From Flavobacterium aquidurense (GTDB taxonomy: Bacteria; Bacteroidota; Bacteroidia; Flavobacteriales; Flavobacteriaceae), in NCBI RefSeq assembly GCF_001404985.1, contig NZ_JRLF01000007.1, positions 62,001 to 126,000 of the forward strand: a stretch of 64,000 nt of DNA. The letters run 5' to 3'. The stretch's first letter is position 1; each line of letters opens with the position of its first letter. Below, piece by piece: positions 48,127 through 57,009 of this stretch. The notes beneath the pieces are model-generated. The model saw only the letters and a list, made by a program, of their open reading frames with translations, was not told the origin of the DNA and searched no databases. Position numbers and translations under genes: made by a program.

Positions 48127-48145
48127 ATTACAATTTAATTGTAAT
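48127..48145. promoter_or_regulatory. 19-base palindrome upstream of wzm
   Basis: ATTACAATT-T-AATTGTAAT has perfect 9-bp arms and lies 8 bases before the wzm ATG. It may be an operator or an RNA hairpin that affects translation. No TAnnTTTG box is visible in 48061-48153. Confidence 0.35.
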
Positions 48146-48153
48146 TAAATAAA

Positions 48154-49020
48154 ATGAACGACAACAATACCCCCAATGATTGGTTGTTTGAGATAACACC
48201 TAAAAATAAATTCTTCTCGTTAAATTTAAAGGAAGTGTGGCAATATAGAGATTTGCTATTTCTTTTTGTAAAGCGAGATGTAATAACAGTTTACAAACAA
48301 ACTGTTTTAGGACCGCTTTGGTATCTTATTCAGCCCCTATTTACCTCAGTAACATTTACAATAATATTTAATAATGTTGCAGGTATTGATACCGGAACAG
48401 TTCCGCCATTCTTATTTAATCTGGCTGGAATAACAGTGTGGAGTTATTTTACAGCCTGTTTAACGGGTACATCAGATACTTTTAAGGTCAATGCAGCAAT
48501 TTTTGGTAAAGTATATTTTCCCAGAATTATAACACCTTTATCTGTTGTGATTTCAAATTTGATAAAATTCGGAATTCAATTCTTGATTTTTATTGCCTTT
48601 TATTTTTTTTATTATTTTAGCGGAAGTAATCTAACAATTAATAGTACATTGATCTTATTTCCTGTTTTAATTGCATTTATGGGAATTTTAGGATTAGGAT
48701 TAGGCATGTTTATCTCTTCTTTAGTCACAAAATATAGAGATTTTACGTATTTAGTTAGTTTTGGGATACAACTATTGATGTACCTGTCAGCAGTAATGTA
48801 TCCAATGGAATTAATTAAGAAAAAATTGCCGGAATTTGGTTGGATTGTAGAATACAATCCGCTTGCATATATTATTGAAACAGCCCGTTATATGCTTCTT
48901 GATATTGGAGAAATTTCACTTTTAGGATTAATTTATACCTTCACCATAACTATAGCTGTATTTTTTATAGGCCTTTTGTTTTTTAATAAAACTGAAAAGA
49001 GTTTCATAGACACCGTTTAG
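48154..49020 (+). CDS. wzm: ABC-2 type polysaccharide exporter permease
   Basis: 288-residue membrane component of an O-antigen/teichoic-acid type ABC exporter. The amphipathic N-terminal segment (LKEVWQYRDLLFLFVKRDV, about 25-43) and YKQTVLGPLWYLIQPL (about 48-63) are hallmarks of Wzm; six transmembrane segments follow, and ending VEYNPLAYIIETAR (about 231-244) is conserved. It works with the ATPase encoded 36 bases downstream to move a finished lipid-linked polymer across the inner membrane. It sits downstream of a terminator, so it is probably a separate unit. Confidence 0.92.
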   Translation: MNDNNTPNDWLFEITPKNKFFSLNLKEVWQYRDLLFLFVKRDVITVYKQTVLGPLWYLIQPLFTSVTFTIIFNNVAGIDTGTVPPFLFNLAGITVWSYFTACLTGTSDTFKVNAAIFGKVYFPRIITPLSVVISNLIKFGIQFLIFIAFYFFYYFSGSNLTINSTLILFPVLIAFMGILGLGLGMFISSLVTKYRDFTYLVSFGIQLLMYLSAVMYPMELIKKKLPEFGWIVEYNPLAYIIETARYMLLDIGEISLLGLIYTFTITIAVFFIGLLFFNKTEKSFIDTV

Positions 49021-49056
49021 AAGAAATAGTTGGGAGTTAAAAAAATATAATTACAA

Positions 49057-50346
49057 TTGAAATTGGAAAAGGATATTATACTAAAAGCCGAAAACATCTC
49101 TAAACAATATCGTTTAGGACAAGTAGGAACTGGAACTTTAAGCCATGATTTAAATCGTTGGTGGCATCAAATACGTGGTAAAGAAAATCCTTATTTAAAA
49201 ATTGGGGATACAAATGATCGTTCGACAAAAGGTGATTCAGATTATGTTTGGGCTTTACAAGACATTAATTTCGAAGTACAAAGAGGAGAAGTTCTGGGCA
49301 TTATTGGCAAAAATGGAGCTGGAAAATCAACACTTCTAAAAATACTTTCAAAAGTAACAGCGCCAACTACCGGTAGTATAAAATCCCGTGGTCGAATTGC
49401 TTCACTACTTGAAGTGGGTACAGGATTTAATGGAGAAATGACAGGCCGTGAGAATGTTTTTTTGAATGGTGCTATTTTAGGAATGACCAAAAAAGAAATA
49501 ACATCAAAACTGAATGAAATTATTGAGTTTTCTGGTTGTGAAAGATATATTGATACTCCCGTAAAAAGATATAGTTCAGGAATGACTGTTCGTTTAGCTT
49601 TTGCAGTAGCAGCTTTTTTAGAACCTGAAATTTTGGTTGTAGATGAGGTTTTAGCAGTTGGAGATGCAGAGTTTCAGAAAAAAGCTATCGGAAAAATGCA
49701 GGATATCTCTAAAGGGCAAGGGAGAACTGTTTTATTTGTGAGCCATAATATGGCAGCGGTAAAAAGTTTGTGTACCAGAGGAATTGTACTTGAAAATGGT
49801 AAAATTAAATTTACAGGTAATATCGATGAGTCATTAGATGTGTATTCAGATAATGCGAATTCTACAGAACATAGTGTTGTTTTTGATTCAGATACAAAGC
49901 GACTAGGTACTGGAAATATACAATTTATTTCGGCAGAGATCAGTGACCAGTTCGAGAAATTAAAGTACGAGTTTTCTATTGGTGATGATTTAAATATTAA
50001 ATTCAAATTAAAAAATAACACCAACGAAGCTAAATCTGAAGTTGGAATTCAAATAAAGTCTTCTGATGAAATGCCCATATTTCACATTATGGGAAGAGAT
50101 TCAAATTTTGAATTAAATCATATAACAGAACAGGAAGAGTACATCGTGAGTATAAAAGATATAAGACTTTTTCCGGGTATATATACGATAAGTTTAACCA
50201 GTAATACTACAACAGGGCATCAAATATTTGACAGTATTGAAAATGCATTGTCTTTTCAAATTATGGACGGAGGTAAATATACAATAAGAAATTTACCAAG
50301 AGCAGCAGGTCTTTTCTTTTTAAATCCAGAATGGAAAAAATTGTAA
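49057..50346 (+). CDS. wzt: ABC exporter ATPase with C-terminal carbohydrate-binding domain
   Basis: 429 residues from a TTG start. The ATPase half has Walker A GIIGKNGAGKST (81-92), signature YSSGMTVRL (172-180) and Walker B EILVVDE with Asp196. The C-terminal half (about 280-429, GDDLNIKFKLKNNTNEAKSE, IRLFPGIYTISL) is a beta-sandwich like the Wzt C-terminal domain that recognises the polymer's terminal modification. This marks a system that exports terminally capped chains. Overlapping function with Wzx/Wzy is unlikely, so a second glycan is implied. Confidence 0.92.
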   Translation: MKLEKDIILKAENISKQYRLGQVGTGTLSHDLNRWWHQIRGKENPYLKIGDTNDRSTKGDSDYVWALQDINFEVQRGEVLGIIGKNGAGKSTLLKILSKVTAPTTGSIKSRGRIASLLEVGTGFNGEMTGRENVFLNGAILGMTKKEITSKLNEIIEFSGCERYIDTPVKRYSSGMTVRLAFAVAAFLEPEILVVDEVLAVGDAEFQKKAIGKMQDISKGQGRTVLFVSHNMAAVKSLCTRGIVLENGKIKFTGNIDESLDVYSDNANSTEHSVVFDSDTKRLGTGNIQFISAEISDQFEKLKYEFSIGDDLNIKFKLKNNTNEAKSEVGIQIKSSDEMPIFHIMGRDSNFELNHITEQEEYIVSIKDIRLFPGIYTISLTSNTTTGHQIFDSIENALSFQIMDGGKYTIRNLPRAAGLFFLNPEWKKL

Positions 50347-50448
50347 GTATAAATATGAACTAGAAATTTCTTACATTACAAACTGCTGTTTACTTGTTTA
50401 CTGAAGTTTTTTTAGAATTATATTAGAAAAATAACATGAATCTTTACG

Positions 50449-51438
50449 ATGTATAAAATTAAATTAATATTTCCATATCCAAATTATCCAATCGCGCGTC
50501 AAGTACCAAATTGGCTTCCTAATTGGGGGAATTTTTTTCCGGTAAAATGGGGAGATTTTCAATTTTTTATAAATGATAATACTACAGACTATGATTTTCT
50601 TATCGTATTTAATTTTTTAATTAATGAAGAGATATGTAATTGCCCCATAGAAAACAGAATTTTTCTGACAGCTGAGCCCTCTGTCATTCAAAAATATAGT
50701 ACTGAGTTTTTATCGCAATTTGGACATGTTATTACATGTCAAAGAGATTTGAACCACAAAAATAAAGTCTATTTTCACCAAGGACATAATTGGTTTGTTG
50801 GGAAAAATTATGATGAATTGATTAATAATTTATTAATAGAAAAAACTAAACCATTATCAATAGTAGTATCAAATAAGCAATTTACAGATGGACATAAAAA
50901 GAGATTTGATTTTGTAATGAGTTTGAAAGATCATTTTAAATCAGATCTAGATTTATTTGGAAGAGGAATTAATGATTTTGAAGATAAATGGGATGTTTTG
51001 GCTCCATATAAATATTCAATAGCGATTGAGAACTATGTTTGTGACGATTGGATTACTGAAAAAATTTATGATTGTTATTTAGCCCATACTTTCCCAATAT
51101 ATTATGGATGTCCAAATATTGAAAAGTATTTTGATAGTAATTCATACGAATTAATAGATATTGAAAACACGAATAAATCGATAAAAATTATAGAAAATAT
51201 TTTATCTCAAAATAATTTTTATGAAGAGCATTTAGAAGAAATTATAAAAGCTAAACTTCATTATTTAAATAATCTAAATATATTTCCACTTGTATGTAAT
51301 TATATTATAGAAAAAAAACTTTCAAAAACTCATTTAAAAACACCTATTAGAATTCATCCTGAAGTAGTATATAATAAAAACTCAAAAACTACTTTTTTTA
51401 AAATAAAAAATAAAATAAAAAATGCGATCAAGTTTTAA
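50449..51438 (+). CDS. GT10 (alpha-1,3-fucosyltransferase-like) glycosyltransferase
   Basis: 329 residues. The diagnostic donor motif is clear: YKYSIAIENYVCDDWITEKI (about 186-205), then YDCYLAHTFPIYYGCPNIEK. These belong to family GT10, whose members use GDP-L-fucose. In this locus GDP-colitose (3-deoxy-L-fucose) may be the real donor, because a ColD-like dehydratase is encoded 1.5 kb downstream. The first 100 residues are divergent. It overlaps the next gene by 17 bases. A tandem TGTTTACT repeat lies just upstream at 50387-50402. Confidence 0.88.
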   Translation: MYKIKLIFPYPNYPIARQVPNWLPNWGNFFPVKWGDFQFFINDNTTDYDFLIVFNFLINEEICNCPIENRIFLTAEPSVIQKYSTEFLSQFGHVITCQRDLNHKNKVYFHQGHNWFVGKNYDELINNLLIEKTKPLSIVVSNKQFTDGHKKRFDFVMSLKDHFKSDLDLFGRGINDFEDKWDVLAPYKYSIAIENYVCDDWITEKIYDCYLAHTFPIYYGCPNIEKYFDSNSYELIDIENTNKSIKIIENILSQNNFYEEHLEEIIKAKLHYLNNLNIFPLVCNYIIEKKLSKTHLKTPIRIHPEVVYNKNSKTTFFKIKNKIKNAIKF

Positions 51439-51967
51439 AAATAAAATAAAAATGAAAATTGCAAATATTTTATTAAAAGACATATTTGCAGAAAATTATA
51501 AATTTAAATATTGTCATAAATCAGTTTCAATAAAGTATAACTGTTCAATTTTAAATTCAGAAAAAATAAGTTTATCAAAAAACGTGAAATTAAATTATGG
51601 AGTAGTTTTACAGCCTGGGTATTGGGAAATCTCAGTTGGGGAAAATTCTATAATAAATCACTATAGCTGCTTATATGGTGATATTAAAATTGGCTCAAAT
51701 GTTATGATAGCTCCTCACGTTATGCTTGCTGGAGGATATCATAATACTTCAAGAATAGACATTCCAATTATGTTGCAAGGCGATGGTTCTAAGGGACCTA
51801 TTGTTATTGAAGATGATGTTTGGATTGGTGCCAATTGTGTTATTATGGATGGTGTAACCATTGGAAAAGGATCTGTAATTGGTGCAGGATCAGTAGTAAC
51901 AAAAGATATCCAACCCTATAAAATTGCTTTTGGAAATCCAGCAAAAATATTTAAAAGTAGAATCTAA
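51422..51967 (+). CDS. hexapeptide-repeat (LbH) acyltransferase, WcaF-like
   Basis: 181-residue left-handed beta-helix protein; ATG at 51422, with 51452 also possible. Imperfect hexapeptide repeats run from about 55 to 165 (IKIGSNVMIAPHVMLAGG; VIEDDVWIGANCVIMDGVTI; KGSVIGAGSVVTKDI), and the C-terminal FGNPAKIFKSRI is the usual NeuD/WcaF/WbbJ ending. It likely O- or N-acetylates a sugar. It overlaps the neighbouring genes on both sides (17 bases and 1 base), so it belongs tightly to this sub-cluster. The acceptor is unknown. Confidence 0.87.
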   Translation: MRSSFKNKIKMKIANILLKDIFAENYKFKYCHKSVSIKYNCSILNSEKISLSKNVKLNYGVVLQPGYWEISVGENSIINHYSCLYGDIKIGSNVMIAPHVMLAGGYHNTSRIDIPIMLQGDGSKGPIVIEDDVWIGANCVIMDGVTIGKGSVIGAGSVVTKDIQPYKIAFGNPAKIFKSRI

Positions 51968-52905
51968 TGGTTAACAATATAAATAAAGACGCTAAAATAT
52001 ATATTACAGGTCATACAGGGATGCTGGGTTCTATAACTTTAAATTTTTTTAAAGAAAACGGTTATTCTAATATTATAACAACAACACATAAAACTTTAGA
52101 TTTAATAAATCAGCAACAAGTTGATGATTTTTTTGATAGAGAAAGACCAGAATATGTAATTCATATTGCAGCAAAAGTTGGTGGTATTAAAGCAAACATT
52201 GATAATCCAGCAATTTTCTTGTATGATAACCTGATGATGCAATCTAATATCATCAATTCTTCATATAAACATGGTGTAAAAAAGTTTGTATTTATTGCAA
52301 GTTCATGTATTTATCCTGCAGCTTCACCACAACCAATGAAAGAAGAATATCTTTTAGACGGGAAACTGGAACCAACAAATGAAGGATATGCAGTTGCAAA
52401 AATTGCTGGAATTAAATTACTAGAAACCTACAATAAACAATATGGTTTTAACGGAATTAGTTTAATTCCAAGTAATTTATACGGCCCTAATGATACTTTT
52501 GATCTAAATCATGCCCATGTTTTGTCATCATTAGTAAAAAGATTTGTAGATGCTAAAAATGATAATGCTGCATCCCTGACTTTATGGGGGACAGGAATTG
52601 CAAGAAGAGAATTTTTGCATGTAGAAGATTTTTCTAAAGCAATTTTATATTTTTTCGAAAATTATAATTCTCCGGATTTTATAAATGTTGGTCCTGGAAC
52701 TGACATTAGTATAAAAGAATTAGCGGAGTTAATTTCGTCTAAAGTAAAATATTCCGGAGAGATTTTGTGGGATGAATCCAAACCAAATGGTATGCTAAAA
52801 AAATGCATGGACGTATCTAATATGTTAAATGAAGGGTTTAAACCTAATAAAACATTAGAAACAGGAATTGAAGAGGTAATAAAAAGTTATAAAAATAAGC
52901 AGTAA
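51967..52905 (+). CDS. GDP-L-fucose synthase / GDP-L-colitose synthase (Fcl/ColC family)
   Basis: 312-residue SDR epimerase-reductase. ITGHTGMLGSITLNFF (about 13-28), HIAAKVGGIKANIDNPAIF (about 60-78), SSCIYP with active Ser and Cys, LEPTNEGYAVAKIAGIKL with YxxxK and SNLYGPNDTFDLNHAHVL with the catalytic His are all as in Fcl. ColC, which makes GDP-colitose, belongs to the same family, and the next gene is ColD-like. Sequence alone does not settle Fcl versus ColC; the pairing favours ColC. It ends one base inside the next gene. Confidence 0.85.
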   Translation: MVNNINKDAKIYITGHTGMLGSITLNFFKENGYSNIITTTHKTLDLINQQQVDDFFDRERPEYVIHIAAKVGGIKANIDNPAIFLYDNLMMQSNIINSSYKHGVKKFVFIASSCIYPAASPQPMKEEYLLDGKLEPTNEGYAVAKIAGIKLLETYNKQYGFNGISLIPSNLYGPNDTFDLNHAHVLSSLVKRFVDAKNDNAASLTLWGTGIARREFLHVEDFSKAILYFFENYNSPDFINVGPGTDISIKELAELISSKVKYSGEILWDESKPNGMLKKCMDVSNMLNEGFKPNKTLETGIEEVIKSYKNKQ

Positions 52906-54080
52906 TGAAAATACCCTTAATGCGAAAAGCATTTCTTAAAGAAGAACAAACTAAAAAAGCTTTGGCTGATTTTATTCTTACCGCAGACAGATTAAGTATG
53001 GATATTGAGTGCAAAAAATTCGAAGATAAATTTGCTCAGTATCAAAAGTCTAAACATGCTGTATTGTTTAATAGTGGCGGTAGTGCAAACTTAGCCATGT
53101 TGCAGGCATTAAAAAATTTAGGAAAATTAAAAGATGGTGATAAAGTGGCTTTTTCAGCCTTAACATGGTCTACTAATACAATGCCAATTATTCAGTTAGG
53201 TATGGTTCCTGTTGCACTCGATTGTGAACCTGACACATTGAATACAATGTCGTATCATCTTTTGGAAAGATTGAAAACAACAGATTTACAGGCTTTATTT
53301 ATAACAAATATTCTTGGTTTTACAGGAGATATAAATGCTATAAAACAAATTTGTAATGATAGGAATATTATTTTAATAGAAGATAATTGTGAATCATTAG
53401 GAACCGAATTACCGGAAGGAATTACCGGTAATTTTGGAATTGGAGGCAGCTTTTCTTTTTTTGTTGCACATCATATGTCAACGATAGAAGGAGGAATGGT
53501 TTGCACAAGTGATGATGATTTTGCCGAAATGCTTAGAATTGTAAGAGCCAACGGATGGGATAGAAACCTTACTGCTGAACAACAGGAAAAATGGAGAGGA
53601 AAATTCGATATTCAGTCAGAATTTCAAGCCAAATATACGTTCTATGATTTAGGATATAATTTTAGACCTACTGAAATTACCGGTTTCCTAGGGCAATACC
53701 AAATGCAGTTTTTAGAAGAAAATATTAGTAAGAGAGAACAAAATTATTTGCGAATAGAAAATATTATAAAAGACAATTCAGATTTTGTTTATCTAAAACA
53801 CAATCATATAAACAGATTGTCTACGTTCGCTTTTCCGTTTGTTTGTAAAACGCCGGAACTAAGAAAACATTATCTGGATAAATTTACTCAGGCCGGTGTT
53901 GAAATCAGACCTATGATTGCCGGAAATATGCAAGAGCAGCCATTTTATAAAAAATATGTAAAAGACCTTTATAATATGCCCGGAGCGAATATGATGCATG
54001 CGAATGGTTTTTATTGCGGAAATTATCCTGAGCTTCTTGAAGAAGACTTATTGATTATCGAGAATTTATTAAAAAAATAA
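52905..54080 (+). CDS. colD: GDP-4-keto-6-deoxymannose 3-dehydratase (ColD-like)
   Basis: 391-residue protein of the DegT/AHBA aminotransferase fold. The position of the PLP-binding Lys holds His189 in FFVAHHMSTIEGG, the change that turns ColD into a C3 dehydratase; the C-x57-C-x1-C-x7-C iron-sulfur pattern of RfbH is absent, as in ColD. Other phrases: NSGGSANLAMLQAL, IEDNCESLGTEL, and the insert WRGKFDIQSEFQAKYTFYDL. It would use glutamate and PLP to deoxygenate GDP-4-keto-6-deoxymannose made by Gmd (54.9 kb). A related activity on another sugar cannot be excluded. Confidence 0.78.
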   Translation: MKIPLMRKAFLKEEQTKKALADFILTADRLSMDIECKKFEDKFAQYQKSKHAVLFNSGGSANLAMLQALKNLGKLKDGDKVAFSALTWSTNTMPIIQLGMVPVALDCEPDTLNTMSYHLLERLKTTDLQALFITNILGFTGDINAIKQICNDRNIILIEDNCESLGTELPEGITGNFGIGGSFSFFVAHHMSTIEGGMVCTSDDDFAEMLRIVRANGWDRNLTAEQQEKWRGKFDIQSEFQAKYTFYDLGYNFRPTEITGFLGQYQMQFLEENISKREQNYLRIENIIKDNSDFVYLKHNHINRLSTFAFPFVCKTPELRKHYLDKFTQAGVEIRPMIAGNMQEQPFYKKYVKDLYNMPGANMMHANGFYCGNYPELLEEDLLIIENLLKK

Positions 54081-54901
54081 TGATTGTAGTTGAGTTAATT
54101 GGAGGTTTAGGAAATCAGTTGTTTCAATATGCAACAGCCAAAGCTTTTGCTTTAGAAACAGAACACAAACTTTATATAGATGTCTCACAATTTAAAAGTT
54201 ATAAATTGCACAACTATGCATTAAATCATTTTAATATTATTTCTAATGTCTATAACAAACCAAACAGATATTTTAAAAAAATAAAAAGTTTTTATAAAAA
54301 AAATACTTCCTATAAAGAAGTTGATTTTGGTTATAATCAGGATCTTTTTAATTTAAAAGGAGACGTTATATTTTTAGAAGGTTATTTTCAGTCAGAAAAA
54401 TATTTTAAAAAATACGAAAAAGAAATACGGGAGGATTTTGAAATACGTACACCATTAAAGAAGATTACTACAGATACTATTGCAAAAATTGAAACTGTAA
54501 ATTCTGTTTCAGTACATATTCGACGAGGAGATTATTTAAACAATCCTTTACACAATACAAGTAAAGAAGAATACTATAAGAAAGCTTTAGAAATAATAGA
54601 AGAAAAGATAACCAACCCTGTTTTTTTTGTTTTTTCTGATGATATAAAATGGGTCAAATCAAATTTCTCAACAAATCACGAAACAGTTTTTATTGACTTT
54701 AATGATGCTTCAACGAATTTTGAAGATTTAAAATTAATGGCTTCCTGTAAACATAATGTTATAGCAAATAGTAGTTTTAGCTGGTGGGGTGCATGGCTCA
54801 ATAAAAATCAGAATAAAATTGTAATTGCTCCAAAACTTTGGTTTAATGACAATTCTATAAATACTAATGATATAATACCAACAAGTTGGCTTAAAATATA
54901 A
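54080..54901 (+). CDS. GT11 (alpha-1,2-fucosyltransferase-like) glycosyltransferase
   Basis: 273 residues. VELIGGLGNQLFQYATAKAF (4-23) and SVHIRRGDYL (about 159-168) are the defining motifs of family GT11, with ANSSFSWWGAWL (about 231-242) the third. The family transfers L-fucose from GDP-fucose in alpha-1,2 linkage; related enzymes are thought to transfer colitose in some O-antigens. It overlaps colD by one base and is 3 bases before gmd. Fucose versus colitose as donor is open. Confidence 0.92.
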   Translation: MIVVELIGGLGNQLFQYATAKAFALETEHKLYIDVSQFKSYKLHNYALNHFNIISNVYNKPNRYFKKIKSFYKKNTSYKEVDFGYNQDLFNLKGDVIFLEGYFQSEKYFKKYEKEIREDFEIRTPLKKITTDTIAKIETVNSVSVHIRRGDYLNNPLHNTSKEEYYKKALEIIEEKITNPVFFVFSDDIKWVKSNFSTNHETVFIDFNDASTNFEDLKLMASCKHNVIANSSFSWWGAWLNKNQNKIVIAPKLWFNDNSINTNDIIPTSWLKI

Positions 54902-54904
54902 AAA

Positions 54905-55978
54905 ATGAAAAAGGCATTAATAACCGGAGTTACTGGTCAGGATGGAGCTTATTTAGCAGAATTCCTATTAGAAAAAGGCTACGAAGTTCACGGCGTAAAA
55001 AGAAGAGCTTCATCGTTTAACACACAACGTATCGATCATTTATTCAGAGACCTTCATGAAGAAAACGTTCGATTCATCCTTCATTACGGAGATTTATCTG
55101 ACGCGACTAATTTAATAAGAATAATTCAGGAAGTTCAGCCTGATGAAATCTATAATTTAGGAGCCATGTCTCATGTAAAAGTAAGTTTTGATACTCCTGA
55201 ATATGTTGCAAATGTTGATGGTTTAGGAGCAATGAGATTATTAGAAGCAGTAAGAATTTTAGGTCTGGCAGAAAAAACCAGAGTTTATCAGGCTTCGACT
55301 TCAGAGTTGTTTGGTTTAGTGCAAGAAGTACCACAAACAGAGAAAACACCATTTTATCCGCGTTCACCATATGGTGTGGCAAAAATTTATGCATACTGGA
55401 TAACCGTAAACTATCGTGAGGCATATAATATGTTTGCTTGTAATGGAATTTTATTTAACCACGAATCGCCATTACGAGGAGAAACATTTGTTACCAGAAA
55501 AATTACGATGGCTACGGCAAAAATCGCATTAGGCTTACAGGATATATTATACATAGGAAACCTAAATTCGCAAAGAGATTGGGGACATGCAAAAGATTAT
55601 ATAGAAGCCATGTGGTTAATTTTACAACAAGATAAAGCAGAAGATTTTGTTATTTCTACCGGTAAAACCACCACAGTTAGAGAATTTGTTAGAATGGCAT
55701 TTCTGGAATGTGGTATTGAATTAGACTTTGTAGGTGAGAATGAAAATGAAGTAGGAAGAGTTAAATCCTGTTCAAATTCAAAATATCAATTAGAAATAGG
55801 GAAGGAAATTGTAAAAATAGATCCCGCTTATTACAGACCAACAGAAGTTGATTTATTGATAGGAGATTCAACAAAGGCAAGAACAGTTTTAGGATGGAAA
55901 CCAAAATTTGATCTTAAAGATATAGTGGAACAAATGGTAGAATCAGATATACAATTATTTGAAAAAGAAATAAAGTAA
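54905..55978 (+). CDS. gmd: GDP-mannose 4,6-dehydratase
   Basis: Makes GDP-4-keto-6-deoxymannose, the branch point for fucose and colitose. The 357 residues have the NADP motif [20 protein letters not shown] (5-24), [28 protein letters not shown], the active STSELFG (Ser/Thr-Glu), [15 protein letters not shown] (YxxxK) and [18 protein letters not shown]. The length is normal for the family. GDP-mannose comes from ManC (18 kb). It overlaps the next gene by one base. Confidence 0.96.
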   Translation: MKKALITGVTGQDGAYLAEFLLEKGYEVHGVKRRASSFNTQRIDHLFRDLHEENVRFILHYGDLSDATNLIRIIQEVQPDEIYNLGAMSHVKVSFDTPEYVANVDGLGAMRLLEAVRILGLAEKTRVYQASTSELFGLVQEVPQTEKTPFYPRSPYGVAKIYAYWITVNYREAYNMFACNGILFNHESPLRGETFVTRKITMATAKIALGLQDILYIGNLNSQRDWGHAKDYIEAMWLILQQDKAEDFVISTGKTTTVREFVRMAFLECGIELDFVGENENEVGRVKSCSNSKYQLEIGKEIVKIDPAYYRPTEVDLLIGDSTKARTVLGWKPKFDLKDIVEQMVESDIQLFEKEIK

Positions 55979-57009
55979 TGTCTTCAAGCCCAAAAATAAC
56001 AGTTTTAATGCCGGTCTATAATTGCGAACTTTATGTAAAGGAAGCGGTAGACAGTATTTTAAATCAGACTTTTTCAGATTTTGAATTTATAATAATCGAT
56101 GACGCTTCGACAGATTCAACTGTTTCGATTATAAAATCATATAATGATCCAAGAATACAATTAATAGAAAAACCTCAGAATTCAGGTTATACAAATAGTT
56201 TAAATAACGGATTAAGCATTGCTAAAGGAGAATACATTGCCAGAATGGATGGTGATGATATTAGTTTGCCGGAACGCTTTGCTAAACAAGTGACTTTTTT
56301 AGATGCAAATCCAGATGTTGTTTTGTGTGGAACTGTATTTACGATAATAGGCACAGATATAATTGTTACTGTTCCTGAAAATAATGAAAATATTAAATTA
56401 GCAATGCTTAAGGATTGTTGCATAGGACACCCTACAGTAATGATAAGAAAAAATATCCTGGATAAATTTTCTTTAATGTATGATGCAACTAAAGAACCTG
56501 CAGAAGACTACGATCTCTGGACCAGAATGCTTGTAATTGGCAAACTGCACAATTTACAGGAAGTGTTACTACAATACCGGATACATAATTCGCAAGTATC
56601 TCAAAAAAGAAATGAACAACAAACAAACATAGCCTTAGAAATAAAGACGAATTTAATCAATAATTTAAATTTAAATAAAGATGAATTTACAACTGATTTA
56701 TTAAAGAAAATTATTTCAGGAAAACATCAGATTTATTTTAGTGAAATCGAACAATTCCAAGATTTAAAAAGCAGGCTATTGCTGGCCAATGAAGCAAGTT
56801 TTTTTGAAAAAACAGGTTTTGAAAAGTACTTGTTAAATCTTCAGAATAATTTATATAAAGATTATTTTTTAAAGAGAAAAAAATACTCGGCTTCAATTTT
56901 TTTTCAATATTTAAAAGCTAGAAACAAGCGCCATTTTAAATTAATAGCACGTCACGAAATAAAATTATTTATTAAATCAATGATTTTCTATACTAAAAAA
57001 AATGAATAG
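55978..57009 (+). CDS. family 2 glycosyltransferase
   Basis: 343 residues. ITVLMPVYNCELYVKEAVDS (about 7-26), IIIDDASTDST and the metal site ARMDGDDISLP (about 89-99) with the YDLWTRM catalytic region (about 178-184) define a GT2 enzyme of the WcaA/EpsE type. It is the first of seven consecutive GT2-type genes joined by overlaps or short gaps. The C-terminus (about 290-343) is basic and may be membrane-associated. The donor is unknown. Confidence 0.9.
   Translation: MSSSPKITVLMPVYNCELYVKEAVDSILNQTFSDFEFIIIDDASTDSTVSIIKSYNDPRIQLIEKPQNSGYTNSLNNGLSIAKGEYIARMDGDDISLPERFAKQVTFLDANPDVVLCGTVFTIIGTDIIVTVPENNENIKLAMLKDCCIGHPTVMIRKNILDKFSLMYDATKEPAEDYDLWTRMLVIGKLHNLQEVLLQYRIHNSQVSQKRNEQQTNIALEIKTNLINNLNLNKDEFTTDLLKKIISGKHQIYFSEIEQFQDLKSRLLLANEASFFEKTGFEKYLLNLQNNLYKDYFLKRKKYSASIFFQYLKARNKRHFKLIARHEIKLFIKSMIFYTKKNE

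Noticed and set aside
50381..50417. Weak hairpin AAACT...AGTTTTTTT before the GT10 gene
   Set aside because: Only a 5-bp stem with a long loop; the tandem TGTTTACT repeat explains the look of the region better.
55107..55424. 105-codon minus-strand frame inside gmd
   Set aside because: It is antisense to a well-supported enzyme and has no recognisable domain.
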